The notes below the pieces were generated by a model. That model did not search any database, was not told where the DNA came from, and saw only the letters and a list, made by a program, of their open reading frames with translations. Shown piece after piece: positions 9,361 through 16,806 of a DNA stretch of 64,000 nt. The number at the start of each line of letters is the position of its first letter. Position 1 is the first letter of the stretch. A program made the translations under genes and the position numbers. The DNA is from Devosia sp. YR412 (GTDB lineage: Bacteria; Pseudomonadota; Alphaproteobacteria; Rhizobiales; Devosiaceae), in assembly GCF_900110945.1 (NCBI RefSeq), contig NZ_FOFL01000001.1, positions 1,240,001-1,304,000 on the forward strand. Direction: 5' to 3'.

Positions 9361-10118
9361 GCATGGGCTCCATTGGGGATGGCGGCGCTGCGGGTGGCGA
9401 AGACATCGCTGAACTTACCGAACAGCGAGCCGAGCAGCAGCCAGAAGACGAAAGACGTGCCCAGAGTAATGGCGGCAAATTCTGTCGCCAGATGGGCAGG
9501 CACGCCGCTCGGCTCATCGGGCGCGACCGGCGCGCCGATAATATGGGGCGCAATCACCAGCAGGGCGGCGACGGCAAAGGCCCAGCTGGCGCGGGTCTTG
9601 GCAAGGAGGAGAATGGCGCAGCCGGTGGCCAGCGCCGTGCCAACCCACCAGATCTGCCGGGCGACGAGATCGGCGGCCGGCATGCCGGGCAGTTCGGGGG
9701 CGAGGCCATAGGCCGGGGCCAGCGAGAAGGTCAGGAATCCTGCAAGGCCCCAGAGGAAGCCATTGGCGAAGGTGACCGGGATGTTGGCGAACATCGACAC
9801 GGCGCCGATGACCAGCGCAAAGCCGGCGGCGGCCAGCACGGTGGCCAGCGTCGTATAGGCGGTGCGCTCGAAGCCGTCCTGCGGCGCCCATTCTTCGGCT
9901 TCGACGGCAGCAACCACATCGTGGCTATGCGCCGGGGTGCCGGGGGCATCGACATGGTCGGCGACAGCGGCTGCTTCGCCATGGCTATGACCGCCTTCGC
10001 CCTCGAAGGTTTCGGCGTGCAGGATAATCGGGGTGACGCGGAAATGCTGGATCGCGGCTGTGACCAGGCCAGCACAAATGGCTGCGAGAAGCGCAGCGGC
10101 AAACAGATTGCGGATCAT
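9357..10118 (-). CDS. cbtA: CbtA cobalt transporter subunit
   Basis: The 253-aa integral membrane protein has about six helices, with an N-terminal helix (MIRNLFAAALLAAICAGLVTA) followed by a His-rich loop holding GGHSHGEAAAVADHVD and HSHD. That layout matches CbtA, a predicted B12-regulated cobalt transporter found with CbtB. The PAYGLAPELPGMPAADL segment in the third helix region is typical. The gene lies 24 bp after cbtB and overlaps cobW by 4 bp. Cobalt uptake is predicted from genomic context in the family literature and not shown here. Confidence 0.92.
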   Translation of the reverse strand: MIRNLFAAALLAAICAGLVTAAIQHFRVTPIILHAETFEGEGGHSHGEAAAVADHVDAPGTPAHSHDVVAAVEAEEWAPQDGFERTAYTTLATVLAAAGFALVIGAVSMFANIPVTFANGFLWGLAGFLTFSLAPAYGLAPELPGMPAADLVARQIWWVGTALATGCAILLLAKTRASWAFAVAALLVIAPHIIGAPVAPDEPSGVPAHLATEFAAITLGTSFVFWLLLGSLFGKFSDVFATRSAAIPNGAHA

Positions 10119-10142
10119 TTCTATACTCTCTGATCGCCTGCC

Positions 10143-10328
10143 TTAGTGGCAGGGGAAGCCCATGGCGTGGCGGGTATCGTGGGCGCCGTTATGCAGGCGG
10201 AAATCGCCGGCAAAGCCTGTGCCGACCAAGAGGGTCAGCCCAAGCAAAAGCGCCAGCGAACCGGCAATGAGACGCTGGGAAATCGAGAGCGACTGCAGGC
10301 CAGTCGAGGTAGTGGTCGTAGTATTCAT
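10143..10328 (-). CDS. cbtB: CbtB cobalt transporter subunit
   Basis: The 61-aa protein has one membrane helix (LIAGSLALLLGLTLLVGTGF) and a C-terminal metal-binding tail ending LHNGAHDTRHAMGFPCH, the hallmark of CbtB. The start at 10328 (MNTTTTTSTGLQ) is chosen because GGAGGG lies 7 nt upstream; the longer frame runs back into the riboswitch. First gene of the operon, about 55 nt downstream of the B12 box, so it receives the riboswitch signal directly. Confidence 0.93.
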   Translation of the reverse strand: MNTTTTTSTGLQSLSISQRLIAGSLALLLGLTLLVGTGFAGDFRLHNGAHDTRHAMGFPCH

Positions 10329-10375
10329 GGCAGCACCCTCCGTGCGCGGAATAGTCTTGGGCTTTTCGCCCGGTT

Positions 10376-10560
10376 CGTGTGCTGGCAGGTCTCCTGGCTC
10401 GCGGTGGATATAGGGTCCTCGCCTTCCCGGCATGCGCCAGTGGCAGTTGAGAACCCGCACCGCTTACAGTTGCGGGGGCAGCCACGGTTTTGCGCCCTGA
10501 TGGGTACGTCGCACCGTGTTCCCTTTTGATCCCTCGGGCACAACGGCCGTCGGAAACCAA
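10376..10560 (-). promoter_or_regulatory. Cobalamin riboswitch
   Basis: Read on the minus strand this stretch has the ordered conserved blocks of an AdoCbl riboswitch: GGGAACACGGTGC (10511-10523), CTGCCCCCGCAACTGTAAGC (about 10460-10481), CCACTGGCGCATGCCGGGAA (about 10423-10442) and the B12 box AGCCAGGAGACCTGCC (10384-10399). A short GGGC/GCCC hairpin and the GGAGGG ribosome binding site of cbtB follow. B12 binding should repress cbtB-cbtA-cobW-cobN-cobO. Whether control is at translation or transcription cannot be decided, but no strong T-tract terminator is seen before cbtB. Confidence 0.96.
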
Positions 10561-10601
10561 CACGAGAGCAGCGTTACGCTCTCGTGGCGGCATGGTCAAT
10601 T

Positions 10602-11234
10602 CTAATAGGCATAGTCTTCGCTGGCATAGCCGAGGCTGACCTGTTCGACGCGGACGTCGAGCACTTCCAACAGGCCTTCGCTGGAGGGGACTTCCACGTC
10701 GCCAGAGATCGGCGTGACGTCGATGGCACCCGAGACTTCATCGGGCGGGGTGAAGCGGAGATTGACGTAGCAATCGCCCTCGACGCCACTCAGATTGCCG
10801 CTGTCGAAACCGGCTGAACCGCCATAATCCCACCAGAAGCCGCTGAGCGTGAAGGGTTCGCCATTGATGGCTTCGACTTCCGCCACTGTAATGCCGATGC
10901 GGATGCCGAAGGGTCCGGTCTGCGAGGGCGAGAGGCGGATGCTGCTGGCATCCTTTTTCGCATCCTCGTCGAACCACGAGAACACCATCGTGCGCTCGGG
11001 ATCGTCCGGGAAGACGGTGGTGGCGAGATAAGTGCTGCCCTCGGGGCCATCGACCGGGCCGGTGACGACATTCTCGGCGCCAAAGGTCTCGATGACCCGC
11101 GCCTCGGAACTGTCGGCGCCATAGACGCCGGCGCAGGCGACCTGTTCGGGCTTGGCGCCGGATTTATCCTTGGCCATGGTGGGCGTCGCGACCAGCGCGA
11201 CGCAAATCGTGCACAGAAAAACGCGGGCGAGCAT
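10602..11234 (-). CDS. Secreted protein of unknown function
   Basis: The 210-aa protein starts MLARVFLCTICVALVATPTMA, a signal peptide, with GAGGAG about 9 nt upstream of the ATG at 11234; a longer frame exists but lacks such a site. The mature protein is acidic and begins KDKSGAKPEQVACAGVYGAD, with a second cysteine in EGDCYVNLRF that may pair with the first. I recognise no family. It ends about 40 bp upstream of the cobalamin riboswitch on the same strand, but the riboswitch marks a separate transcript. Confidence 0.75.
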   Translation of the reverse strand: MLARVFLCTICVALVATPTMAKDKSGAKPEQVACAGVYGADSSEARVIETFGAENVVTGPVDGPEGSTYLATTVFPDDPERTMVFSWFDEDAKKDASSIRLSPSQTGPFGIRIGITVAEVEAINGEPFTLSGFWWDYGGSAGFDSGNLSGVEGDCYVNLRFTPPDEVSGAIDVTPISGDVEVPSSEGLLEVLDVRVEQVSLGYASEDYAY

Positions 11235-11331
11235 AGGTGTGTTTCTCCTCAAGGCGCTGATTTTGACGCAAATCGCGACGCCCGACAATCAACGACTCGC
11301 CGTATGAACCGGCGATGAAGGAGATTTTCAG

Positions 11332-11586
11332 ATGAAGCCGATCAAGTTCAGCAAGGAAGAGAGCAAGGCCATCGTCGGCGAGATCCAGGACTATTTCCGC
11401 CAGGAGCTGGACAGCGATATCGGTGCCATTCCGGCCGAAATGCTGATGCAGTTCTTTGCCGACAAGATGGGCGCCTATTACTACAATCGCGGCGTCTATG
11501 ACGCGCAGGCGGCGCTCAAATCGCGCATGGATAGCCTGCATGACGATCTGTATGCGCTGGAGCAGCGGACGAACCACCTTAGATAA
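11332..11586 (+). CDS. DUF2164 domain-containing protein
   Basis: The 84-aa protein matches DUF2164 over its full length: an N-terminal IKFSKEESKAIVGEIQDYF helix, the QELDSDIGAIPAEMLMQFF segment and the conserved IGxYYYN-type motif, here MGAYYYNRGVYDAQ. No biochemical role is known for the family. GAAGGAG 8 nt upstream supports the ATG. It is followed after about 70 bp by a DUF486 membrane protein and may be co-transcribed with it. Confidence 0.88.
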   Translation: MKPIKFSKEESKAIVGEIQDYFRQELDSDIGAIPAEMLMQFFADKMGAYYYNRGVYDAQAALKSRMDSLHDDLYALEQRTNHLR

Positions 11587-11658
11587 ATCGGGCTTTCCCG
11601 GCGCGGGCCTTATGGCTAAATGGCGCGCCGGATTGACCGGTTCGTTCAGGAGGAAGCC

Positions 11659-12015
11659 TTGGGCTTCAACTTCGCCACACTGGCACCCATCGGGCTGCTG
11701 CTTGCATCCAATATCTTCATGACCTTTGCCTGGTATGGGCACCTGAAGTGGCCCAGCTCGGCGCTTTGGGCGGCAGTGATGATCAGCTGGGGCATCGCCT
11801 TCTTCGAATATTGGCTGGCCGTGCCGGCCAACAGGATCGGCGAGGCTGTCTATTCGCCGTCTGAGCTCAAGACCATCCAGGAGGTGATCTCGCTGTCGGT
11901 GTTTGCCGTATTTACGGTGTTCTACTTTGGCGAGAAGCTGACGCTCAACCACGGGGTAGGCTTCGCCCTGATCGGGCTGGGCGCGTTTTTCATCTTCAAG
12001 GGGCCGTTGAAGTAG
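11659..12015 (+). CDS. DMT family protein (DUF486), small multi-helix membrane protein
   Basis: The protein (118 aa from the TTG at 11659) has four membrane helices. It carries DUF486 marks: FMTFAWYGHLK, the ISWGIAFFEYWLAVPANRIG block, and LKTIQEVISLSVFAVFTVFYF. This family belongs to the drug/metabolite transporter group but its substrate is unknown. I prefer the TTG because AGGAGG sits 5 nt upstream and the product then begins like other family members; an in-frame ATG at 11620 would add 13 residues. Confidence 0.85.
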   Translation: MGFNFATLAPIGLLLASNIFMTFAWYGHLKWPSSALWAAVMISWGIAFFEYWLAVPANRIGEAVYSPSELKTIQEVISLSVFAVFTVFYFGEKLTLNHGVGFALIGLGAFFIFKGPLK

Positions 12016-12040
12016 CCAGCCCGGCAAACCGGGCTGGCTT
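12015..12040. terminator. Hairpin terminator between convergent genes
   Basis: A perfect 10-bp stem (GCCAGCCCGG / CCGGGCTGGC) with a CAAA loop begins at the stop codon of the DUF486 gene and ends a few bases before the end of convergent aztD. The T-run is weak, so it may serve either direction or act as an mRNA 3' stabiliser. Confidence 0.65.
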
Positions 12041-12045
12041 GGGCG

Positions 12046-13230
12046 TTAGTGCACGGTCCCTGCGCCACCGACGGCCACGATATTGTACGGCGCGCCTTCT
12101 ATCGGGAGCGTCCGCGTCTCGGTGAAGCTGGCGATGTCGATCAGGTGGACTTCGCTCTCATTCGGGTCGGTGACCGCAACCACATCACCGGCCACGGCGA
12201 TACGGGGGCGTGGTAGGGCCCAGTCGCCGTCCATGGAATAGGGTTCGGTGACCGCAAGGGACTGCACGATCGCGCCGGAGACCACGTCGAGCTGGTTGAG
12301 CTTGCCGTCCTCAGTGAAGATATAGGCGAACTTCGGCCGGATCGGATCAACCGCGAAATGCACGCGGCGGGTCGGCAGGTCGACGAGGCGAAAAGGCTCA
12401 GCCTCGGCCGGGTCGATGATGGCGACGCGGTCGGCGCCGTAATTGCCGAGGAAATACTGCATGCCCACGCCGCCGAGGAAGGTGGTGGACTTACCTTCGG
12501 GCAGACCGGTGTAGGCCAGCTTTTCGATCTGCGGTTCGCCGGAGCCGGAGACGATCAGCACGCCGTCGCCGCAGCCGACGATCACCAGATTGCCCGAGGT
12601 GGCCTCGCCATGCAGGTCCGGGCAGGCATGGGTTTCGCCGACCTGGTTGCCGTCTTTGTCGAGGACGTTAAGGCCGATGCGGGGCTTCTTTTCGTCATCG
12701 GCATTGGCGAAGGAGGTCAGCGTGTAGTCGCCCCAGGGGACGGCGACGCCGTGGTGGGCCGTGCCGCTGTTGCGCTCTTCGGTGACGAGGGTGCCGTCAT
12801 GGGCCCAGGCGTGGGCGTCGAACAGGCTGATCAGGCCAGAGCCGTCGAAGAACAGGGCCGACTTGCCGCCGTGCTCGACGAAATGGGCGGGCTTTTCACC
12901 GGTCAGGGTCGCTTCGATCAGTTTGGGATCGGTGATGGTGATGTCGCCATGATCGCCGTGGTCTTCCAGCGCAATGCCGCTGTCGATGACCGAGACCTGG
13001 TTGCCGGCGCCCTGCACGGCAAAGACTGCGCCGTCGGTGGTGTAGAGGGTGGCCGGGCTGGCCAGGGGGAAGCTGGCGAGTGTGTCGCCGGTCGCAAGGT
13101 CGAGGGCGGTGACTTGTGGCTTGGCGTGATCGGCGATGAACAGGCGCCAGGCGGCGGCGTGGTCATCGGCGAAAGCAGGGGCGGTGATGGCGGTGGCGGC
13201 GAGGAGGGGCAGGAGGAAGCGAGCGTGCAT
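12046..13230 (-). CDS. aztD: Periplasmic zinc metallochaperone AztD
   Basis: The 394-aa protein has a signal peptide (MHARFLLPLLAATAITAPAFA) and a beta-propeller-like body with repeated blade motifs. His-rich segments (IALEDHGDHGD, KPAHFVEHGG, SGTAHHGVAVP) fit the zinc sites of AztD, the periplasmic chaperone that hands zinc to the ABC transporter binding protein in Paracoccus. Two cysteines (THACPDLHG and IVGCGDGV) could form a disulfide. It sits next to znuA on the same strand, separated by a Zur-like dyad and a repeat element, so it probably has its own zinc-regulated promoter. Family membership is recognised by motifs, not by search. Confidence 0.87.
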   Translation of the reverse strand: MHARFLLPLLAATAITAPAFADDHAAAWRLFIADHAKPQVTALDLATGDTLASFPLASPATLYTTDGAVFAVQGAGNQVSVIDSGIALEDHGDHGDITITDPKLIEATLTGEKPAHFVEHGGKSALFFDGSGLISLFDAHAWAHDGTLVTEERNSGTAHHGVAVPWGDYTLTSFANADDEKKPRIGLNVLDKDGNQVGETHACPDLHGEATSGNLVIVGCGDGVLIVSGSGEPQIEKLAYTGLPEGKSTTFLGGVGMQYFLGNYGADRVAIIDPAEAEPFRLVDLPTRRVHFAVDPIRPKFAYIFTEDGKLNQLDVVSGAIVQSLAVTEPYSMDGDWALPRPRIAVAGDVVAVTDPNESEVHLIDIASFTETRTLPIEGAPYNIVAVGGAGTVH

Positions 13231-13243
13231 GGTGGCTCCGATA

Positions 13244-13258
13244 TGTTAGCACGTTACA
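13244..13258. promoter_or_regulatory. Candidate Zur box upstream of aztD
   Basis: TGTTAGCACGTTACA is an imperfect dyad with the same TGTTA...TAACA-type half-sites as the two dyads in the znuA/znuC spacer, and lies 14 bp upstream of the aztD ATG. Repression of aztD by Zur under zinc excess is inferred from this and from the gene order. Confidence 0.5.
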
Positions 13259-13317
13259 GATGGGGGCGAGGTTTTGGGCATGGGTGGGCGTTGGTTTAGC
13301 GCAAATGATACCCACCC

Positions 13318-13458
13318 ACGGTGTCACCCCGGCCTTGAGCCGGGGCCCATCTCGAGATGCTACCGTCGCCGCAAGGTCGTTGTGATAGCCACTGCTACCT
13401 TGCGGCCGTGACCCGATCTCGTGATGGGTCCCGGCTCAAGGCCGGGATGACATCGCGT
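13318..13458. repeat. Intergenic palindromic element, family B copy 1
   Basis: The left arm (GGTGTCACCCCGGCCTTGAG...) and the right arm (...CTCAAGGCCGGGATGACA) are inverted complements of about 40 nt. Between them an inner inverted pair CCGCAAGGT / ACCTTGCGG is nested. It fills most of the gap between aztD and znuA. The same architecture recurs at 16632, 25097, 39346 and 41208. Confidence 0.85.
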
Positions 13459-13517
13459 GTTTGGATTCGCTTTGTGTGAACAGCTCTCTCAGCCGCACTT
13501 GAGCGAAAAACCGAGAA

Positions 13518-14462
13518 CTAGCTCAAGCACTCCACGAGGCTGGTGGCGAGGCCGCGGAGGAGGTTGGGGTAAAGATCCACACCCTCGTCCAGCGCGCCAC
13601 CTTCCGGATCCAGCACGCCTGACTTGGCCTCCGTCCCTTCGGTGATCGCCTTGATGATCGTTGGTTCGAAGTTCGGTTCGGCGAAGACGCAGGTGGCGCC
13701 CAGGGTGGCGACCTTTGCCTTGAGTTCGTCGATGCGGGCGGCGCCGGGGGTTACGTCGGGGGTGACGGTGACCGAGCCGGCGACGTCGAGGCCGAAGCGG
13801 GATTCGAAATACTGGTAGGCGTCGTGGAAGACGACAAAAGGCTTGTCGGCGACCGGAGCCAGGGTGGCGGTGATCTCGGCTTCGAGCGCGTCGAGCTTGG
13901 CGTTTTCGGCCTCGGCATTGGCCTGATAGGCGCTGGCGTTTTCGGGATCGGCTTCGGAGAGCGTGGTGGCGATCTGGGTGACCATCAGCTTGGCATTTTC
14001 CGGATCGAGCCAGAAATGCATGTCGCCTTCGCCGTGTTCGTCATGGGCGTGGTCATGGCCTTCATGGTCGTGATCGTGATCCTCCCCCCCATGCGAATGC
14101 GCTTCGAAGGCGCCGCCTTCGCGGACGGGGAGAAGCGCGATGCCGGGGGCGTCGGCGAGTTCGACCACCGTGGCTTTGCCGGCGAGGGTTCCGAGCGCCT
14201 CGCCGAGGAACAACTCCATGCCATGACCAGTCCAGAACACCACGTCGGCCGTTTCCAGCGCGCCGGCATCGGAGGGGCGCAGGGCATAGGTGTGGGGCGA
14301 AGCCGAGCCCTTGACGATCAGCGTCGGTTCGCCGACGCCCGCCATGACGGCGGCGACGAGGGAATGCACCGGCTTGATCGAGGCCACGACGTTGGGCGCC
14401 GCGAAGGCGGTGGAGGTGAGCAGGGTCGCGGCCAGAAGGATTGTGGGGGCGAGCAATTTCAT
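13518..14462 (-). CDS. znuA: Zinc ABC transporter substrate-binding protein ZnuA
   Basis: The 314-aa protein has a signal peptide (...STAFAAPNVVASIKPVHSLVAAVM) and the cluster A-I metal-binding fold. Likely Zn ligands are the His in PVHSLV, the His in DMHFWLDPENA and the His in VVFHDAYQYF, plus an acidic residue near the C-terminus. A His/Asp-rich loop (HSHGGEDHDHDHEGHDHAHDE) lies at about residues 122-142, as in ZnuA. It is divergent from znuC across a 105-bp spacer carrying two Zur-like dyads. The neighbouring aztD leaves open that this protein works as an AztC-type partner. Confidence 0.95.
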   Translation of the reverse strand: MKLLAPTILLAATLLTSTAFAAPNVVASIKPVHSLVAAVMAGVGEPTLIVKGSASPHTYALRPSDAGALETADVVFWTGHGMELFLGEALGTLAGKATVVELADAPGIALLPVREGGAFEAHSHGGEDHDHDHEGHDHAHDEHGEGDMHFWLDPENAKLMVTQIATTLSEADPENASAYQANAEAENAKLDALEAEITATLAPVADKPFVVFHDAYQYFESRFGLDVAGSVTVTPDVTPGAARIDELKAKVATLGATCVFAEPNFEPTIIKAITEGTEAKSGVLDPEGGALDEGVDLYPNLLRGLATSLVECLS

Positions 14463-14503
14463 CGGCAGAGACCTCTTGAAGACGTGAAGCTATAGCGTGA
14501 TAT

Positions 14504-14516
14504 GTTATGTTATTAC
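14504..14516. promoter_or_regulatory. Candidate Zur box (znuA side)
   Basis: GTTATGTTATTAC is a near-dyad (GTTAT-N3-ATTAC) closest to znuA in the divergent znuA/znuC spacer. It differs by one transposed pair from the perfect dyad 12 bp further on. The form matches alphaproteobacterial Zur sites (GTTATA-type half-sites). Confidence 0.65.
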
Positions 14517-14527
14517 GCTTGAGTGGT

Positions 14528-14540
14528 GTTATGCTATAAC
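14528..14540. promoter_or_regulatory. Candidate Zur box (znuC side)
   Basis: GTTATGCTATAAC is a perfect 5-bp dyad with a 3-nt centre (GTTAT-N3-ATAAC), 28 bp upstream of the znuC ATG. With zur as the last gene of the znuCB-zur operon, Zur would repress both its own operon and znuA when zinc is plentiful. Confidence 0.75.
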
Positions 14541-14567
14541 GTATTGAAGGGCGTCAAGGGGTTTTAG

Positions 14568-15401
14568 ATGGACGCAAGGGCACAAAGAGAAACGCTGATC
14601 ACGCTCAGCAATGCGGGCGTGTCGCGCGGCGGTCGCACGCTGGTGAGCGGGGTCGACCTGACCATTGCGCGCGGTGAGATCGTGACGCTGATCGGGCCGA
14701 ATGGCTCGGGCAAGTCGACCACGGCCAAGCTGGCAACGGGCGTACTGAAGCCCTCCACCGGCACGGTGGTGCGCAAGCCAGGCCTGCGCATCGGCTATGT
14801 GCCGCAGAAGCTGACGATCGACTGGACGCTGCCGCTGACCGTCGATCGGCTAATGACGCTGACCGGGCGGTTTTCGGCTGCCGAAATCGATGCGGCACTA
14901 GAAGCCGTTGGGGCGCGGCGGCTGCTCAAGGCGGCGGTGCAGGAACTGTCGGGCGGGGAATTCCAGCGCGTGCTGTTTGCCCGGGCGATGATCCGCAAGC
15001 CCGACCTCCTGGTGCTGGACGAGCCGGTGCAGGGCGTCGATTTCTCAGGCGAAGTGGCGCTTTACGAATTGGTGCGACAGATCCGCGACACGACGCAGAG
15101 CGGGATCCTGATGATTAGCCATGACCTGCATGTGGTGATGGCCGAAACCGATACGGTGATCTGCCTCAATGGCCATGTCTGCTGCCGCGGCACGCCGTCG
15201 ATGGTCAAGCGCAGTCCGGAATATCTCAAACTGTTCGGCGAGCGGGCGGCGGGATCGCTGGCCATCTATCAGCATCACCACGACCATGAACATCACGACG
15301 ATGGCTGCGTCACGCCCCAGGGGCATGCCCACGAGCATCATCACGATCACACAGGTGATCATGGACATCACGACCATGCGGGGCATGACCATGTTCGGTG
15401 A
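14568..15401 (+). CDS. znuC: Zinc ABC transporter ATP-binding protein ZnuC
   Basis: The 277-aa protein is a complete ABC ATPase: Walker A GPNGSGKST near residue 44, signature LSGGEFQRV, Walker B LLVLDEP and switch His in ISHDLHVV. After the ATPase core a C-terminal tail from about residue 232 is extremely His-rich (QHHHDHEHHDDG, HAHEHHHDHTGDHGHHDH), so the cytoplasmic ATPase itself may bind zinc, as storage or as feedback. It overlaps znuB by 11 bp. AAGGGG about 5 nt upstream supports the start. Confidence 0.95.
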   Translation: MDARAQRETLITLSNAGVSRGGRTLVSGVDLTIARGEIVTLIGPNGSGKSTTAKLATGVLKPSTGTVVRKPGLRIGYVPQKLTIDWTLPLTVDRLMTLTGRFSAAEIDAALEAVGARRLLKAAVQELSGGEFQRVLFARAMIRKPDLLVLDEPVQGVDFSGEVALYELVRQIRDTTQSGILMISHDLHVVMAETDTVICLNGHVCCRGTPSMVKRSPEYLKLFGERAAGSLAIYQHHHDHEHHDDGCVTPQGHAHEHHHDHTGDHGHHDHAGHDHVR

Positions 15402-16209
15402 CTATTTCTCCCGCGCGCTGATTGCCGGCATGGGGCTGGCGCTGGTGGCGGGGCCGCTGGGCTGTTTCGTCGTCTGGCGGCGCATGGCCTATTTCGGCGA
15501 CACCATGGCCCATTCGGCGCTGCTGGGCGTGGCGCTGTCGATCCTGCTGTCGGTCAATATGACGCTGGGCGTGTTCGCCGTGGCAGCTTTGGTAGCGGGG
15601 GCGCTGATCGTGCTGCAGCGGCAGGCGACGCTGTCGACCGACGCGCTGCTGGGCATTTTGAGCCATTCGACGCTGGCCGTGGGGCTGGTGCTGGTGGGCT
15701 TTCTGACCACGGTGCGCATCGACCTGATGGGCTTCCTGTTCGGCGATATTCTCGCCGTGTCGGTGGAAGACATTGCCATCATCTATGGCGGCGGGCTGGC
15801 CATCCTGCTGATCCTGATCCTCGCCTGGCGGCCGCTGCTGGCCTCCACCGTCAGTCCGGAATTGGCAGAGGCGGAAGGCCTGCGGCCCGAGGCTAGCCGG
15901 CTGGTGCTGATGATCCTGATGGCGTCGGTCATTGCCATTGCCATGAAGCTGGTCGGCGTGCTGCTGATCACCTCGCTGCTGATCATTCCGGCGGCGACGG
16001 CACGGCGGCTGAGCGCGACGCCGGAAATGATGGCCGTGGTGGCGGCCGTGCTCGGCGCCATTGCGGTGGTCGGCGGGCTGTTTGGATCAAGAACGTGGGA
16101 TACCGCGTCGGGGCCATCGATTGTGGTGATGGCTCTGCTTATATTCCTGGTGTCGCTGGCGGTTCCCGTCACGCGACTGTTCGGCAGAGGTGAGACCCAT
16201 GGCGCATAG
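15391..16209 (+). CDS. znuB: Zinc ABC transporter permease ZnuB
   Basis: The 272-aa protein has about eight membrane helices and ABC-3 family marks, for example RRMAYFGDTMAHSALLGVAL and VKLVGVLLITSLLIIPAATA-like text in the C-terminal half (MKLVGVLLITSLLIIPAA). It forms the channel for zinc import with ZnuA and ZnuC. The start MFGDYFSRALIAGMG is chosen because the upstream frame only encodes the shadow of the znuC His tail; an ATG two codons earlier (15385) is equally possible. It overlaps znuC by 11 bp and zur by 11 bp. Confidence 0.94.
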   Translation: MFGDYFSRALIAGMGLALVAGPLGCFVVWRRMAYFGDTMAHSALLGVALSILLSVNMTLGVFAVAALVAGALIVLQRQATLSTDALLGILSHSTLAVGLVLVGFLTTVRIDLMGFLFGDILAVSVEDIAIIYGGGLAILLILILAWRPLLASTVSPELAEAEGLRPEASRLVLMILMASVIAIAMKLVGVLLITSLLIIPAATARRLSATPEMMAVVAAVLGAIAVVGGLFGSRTWDTASGPSIVVMALLIFLVSLAVPVTRLFGRGETHGA

Positions 16210-16615
16210 TCACGACGTTCCGAGCGATTTGACGCGCAACCAGGGCCTGGTGCTGGGGGCGCTCAACCATTCCGAGGGGCCGCTCAGCGCCTATGACATT
16301 CTCGACAAGCTGCGGGCCGATGGCCTGCGGGCGCCGCTACAGGTCTATCGCGCGCTCGACAAGCTGGTGGAGCGCGGGCTGGCGCATCGGCTGGAGTCGC
16401 TCAATGCCTTTGTCGCCTGTGCGGATGAGCATTGCCACCGCAAGGGGCTGATTGCCTTTGCCATCTGCGAAGGCTGCGGCAAGGTGGATGAATTTGCCGA
16501 TGCGGTGATCGAGGAACGCCTGGGCGAATGGGCCGGGGCCAAGGGCTTCAAGGTCGAGCGGACGACGATGGAGATTCGGGGGAAGTGTGGGGTTTGTCTA
16601 GCGGCTGCGGCTTAG
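16199..16615 (+). CDS. zur: Zinc uptake regulator Zur (Fur family)
   Basis: The 138-aa Fur-family repressor has an N-terminal winged helix (NQGLVLGALNHSEGPLSAYDILDKL...QVYRALDKLVERGLAHR) and a metal-binding C-terminal half with CADEHCHRK, the CEGCGK pair and the CGVC pair that holds the structural zinc. Position at the end of znuCB supports zinc over iron. AGAGGTG upstream fits the ATG at 16199; a GTG at 16190 is an alternative. Targets are probably the dyads at 14504, 14528 and 13244. Confidence 0.93.
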   Translation: MAHSHDVPSDLTRNQGLVLGALNHSEGPLSAYDILDKLRADGLRAPLQVYRALDKLVERGLAHRLESLNAFVACADEHCHRKGLIAFAICEGCGKVDEFADAVIEERLGEWAGAKGFKVERTTMEIRGKCGVCLAAAA

Positions 16616-16631
16616 GCTGAGGGCCATCCAG

Positions 16632-16793
16632 ACCCACGGTGTCATCCCGGACCCACGGTGTCATCCCGGCCTTGAGCCGGGATCCATCTTGAGACCGCTC
16701 CACAGCCGCAAGGTGGCGGTGATCAGCAATACGACCTTGCGGCTAGACCGACATCTCAGGATGGGCCCCGGCTCAAGGCCGGGGTGACACCGC
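16632..16793. repeat. Intergenic palindromic element, family B copy 2, with a duplicated end
   Basis: This copy has the family B arms (GTCATCCCGGCCTTGAGCCG ... GGCTCAAGGCCGGGGTGACA) and the inner CCGCAAGGT / ACCTTGCGG pair. Its left end carries an exact 19-nt direct duplication (16632-16650 and 16651-16669), which points to slippage or a nested insertion. It lies between the convergent zur and rsmD genes. Confidence 0.85.
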
Positions 16794-16806
16794 GTTTGTG
16801 GAGCGT

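Noticed and set aside
7264-9711. 815-codon open frame on the plus strand
   Set aside because: It lies antisense over cobN and cobW, which have full family motifs. Its translation is Gly/Ala/Asp-rich without motifs, the usual shadow of high-GC coding.
13318-16793. CRISPR-like appearance of repeated GC-rich units
   Set aside because: Units are dispersed, palindromic and about 130 bp with no regular spacers; no cas gene is present.
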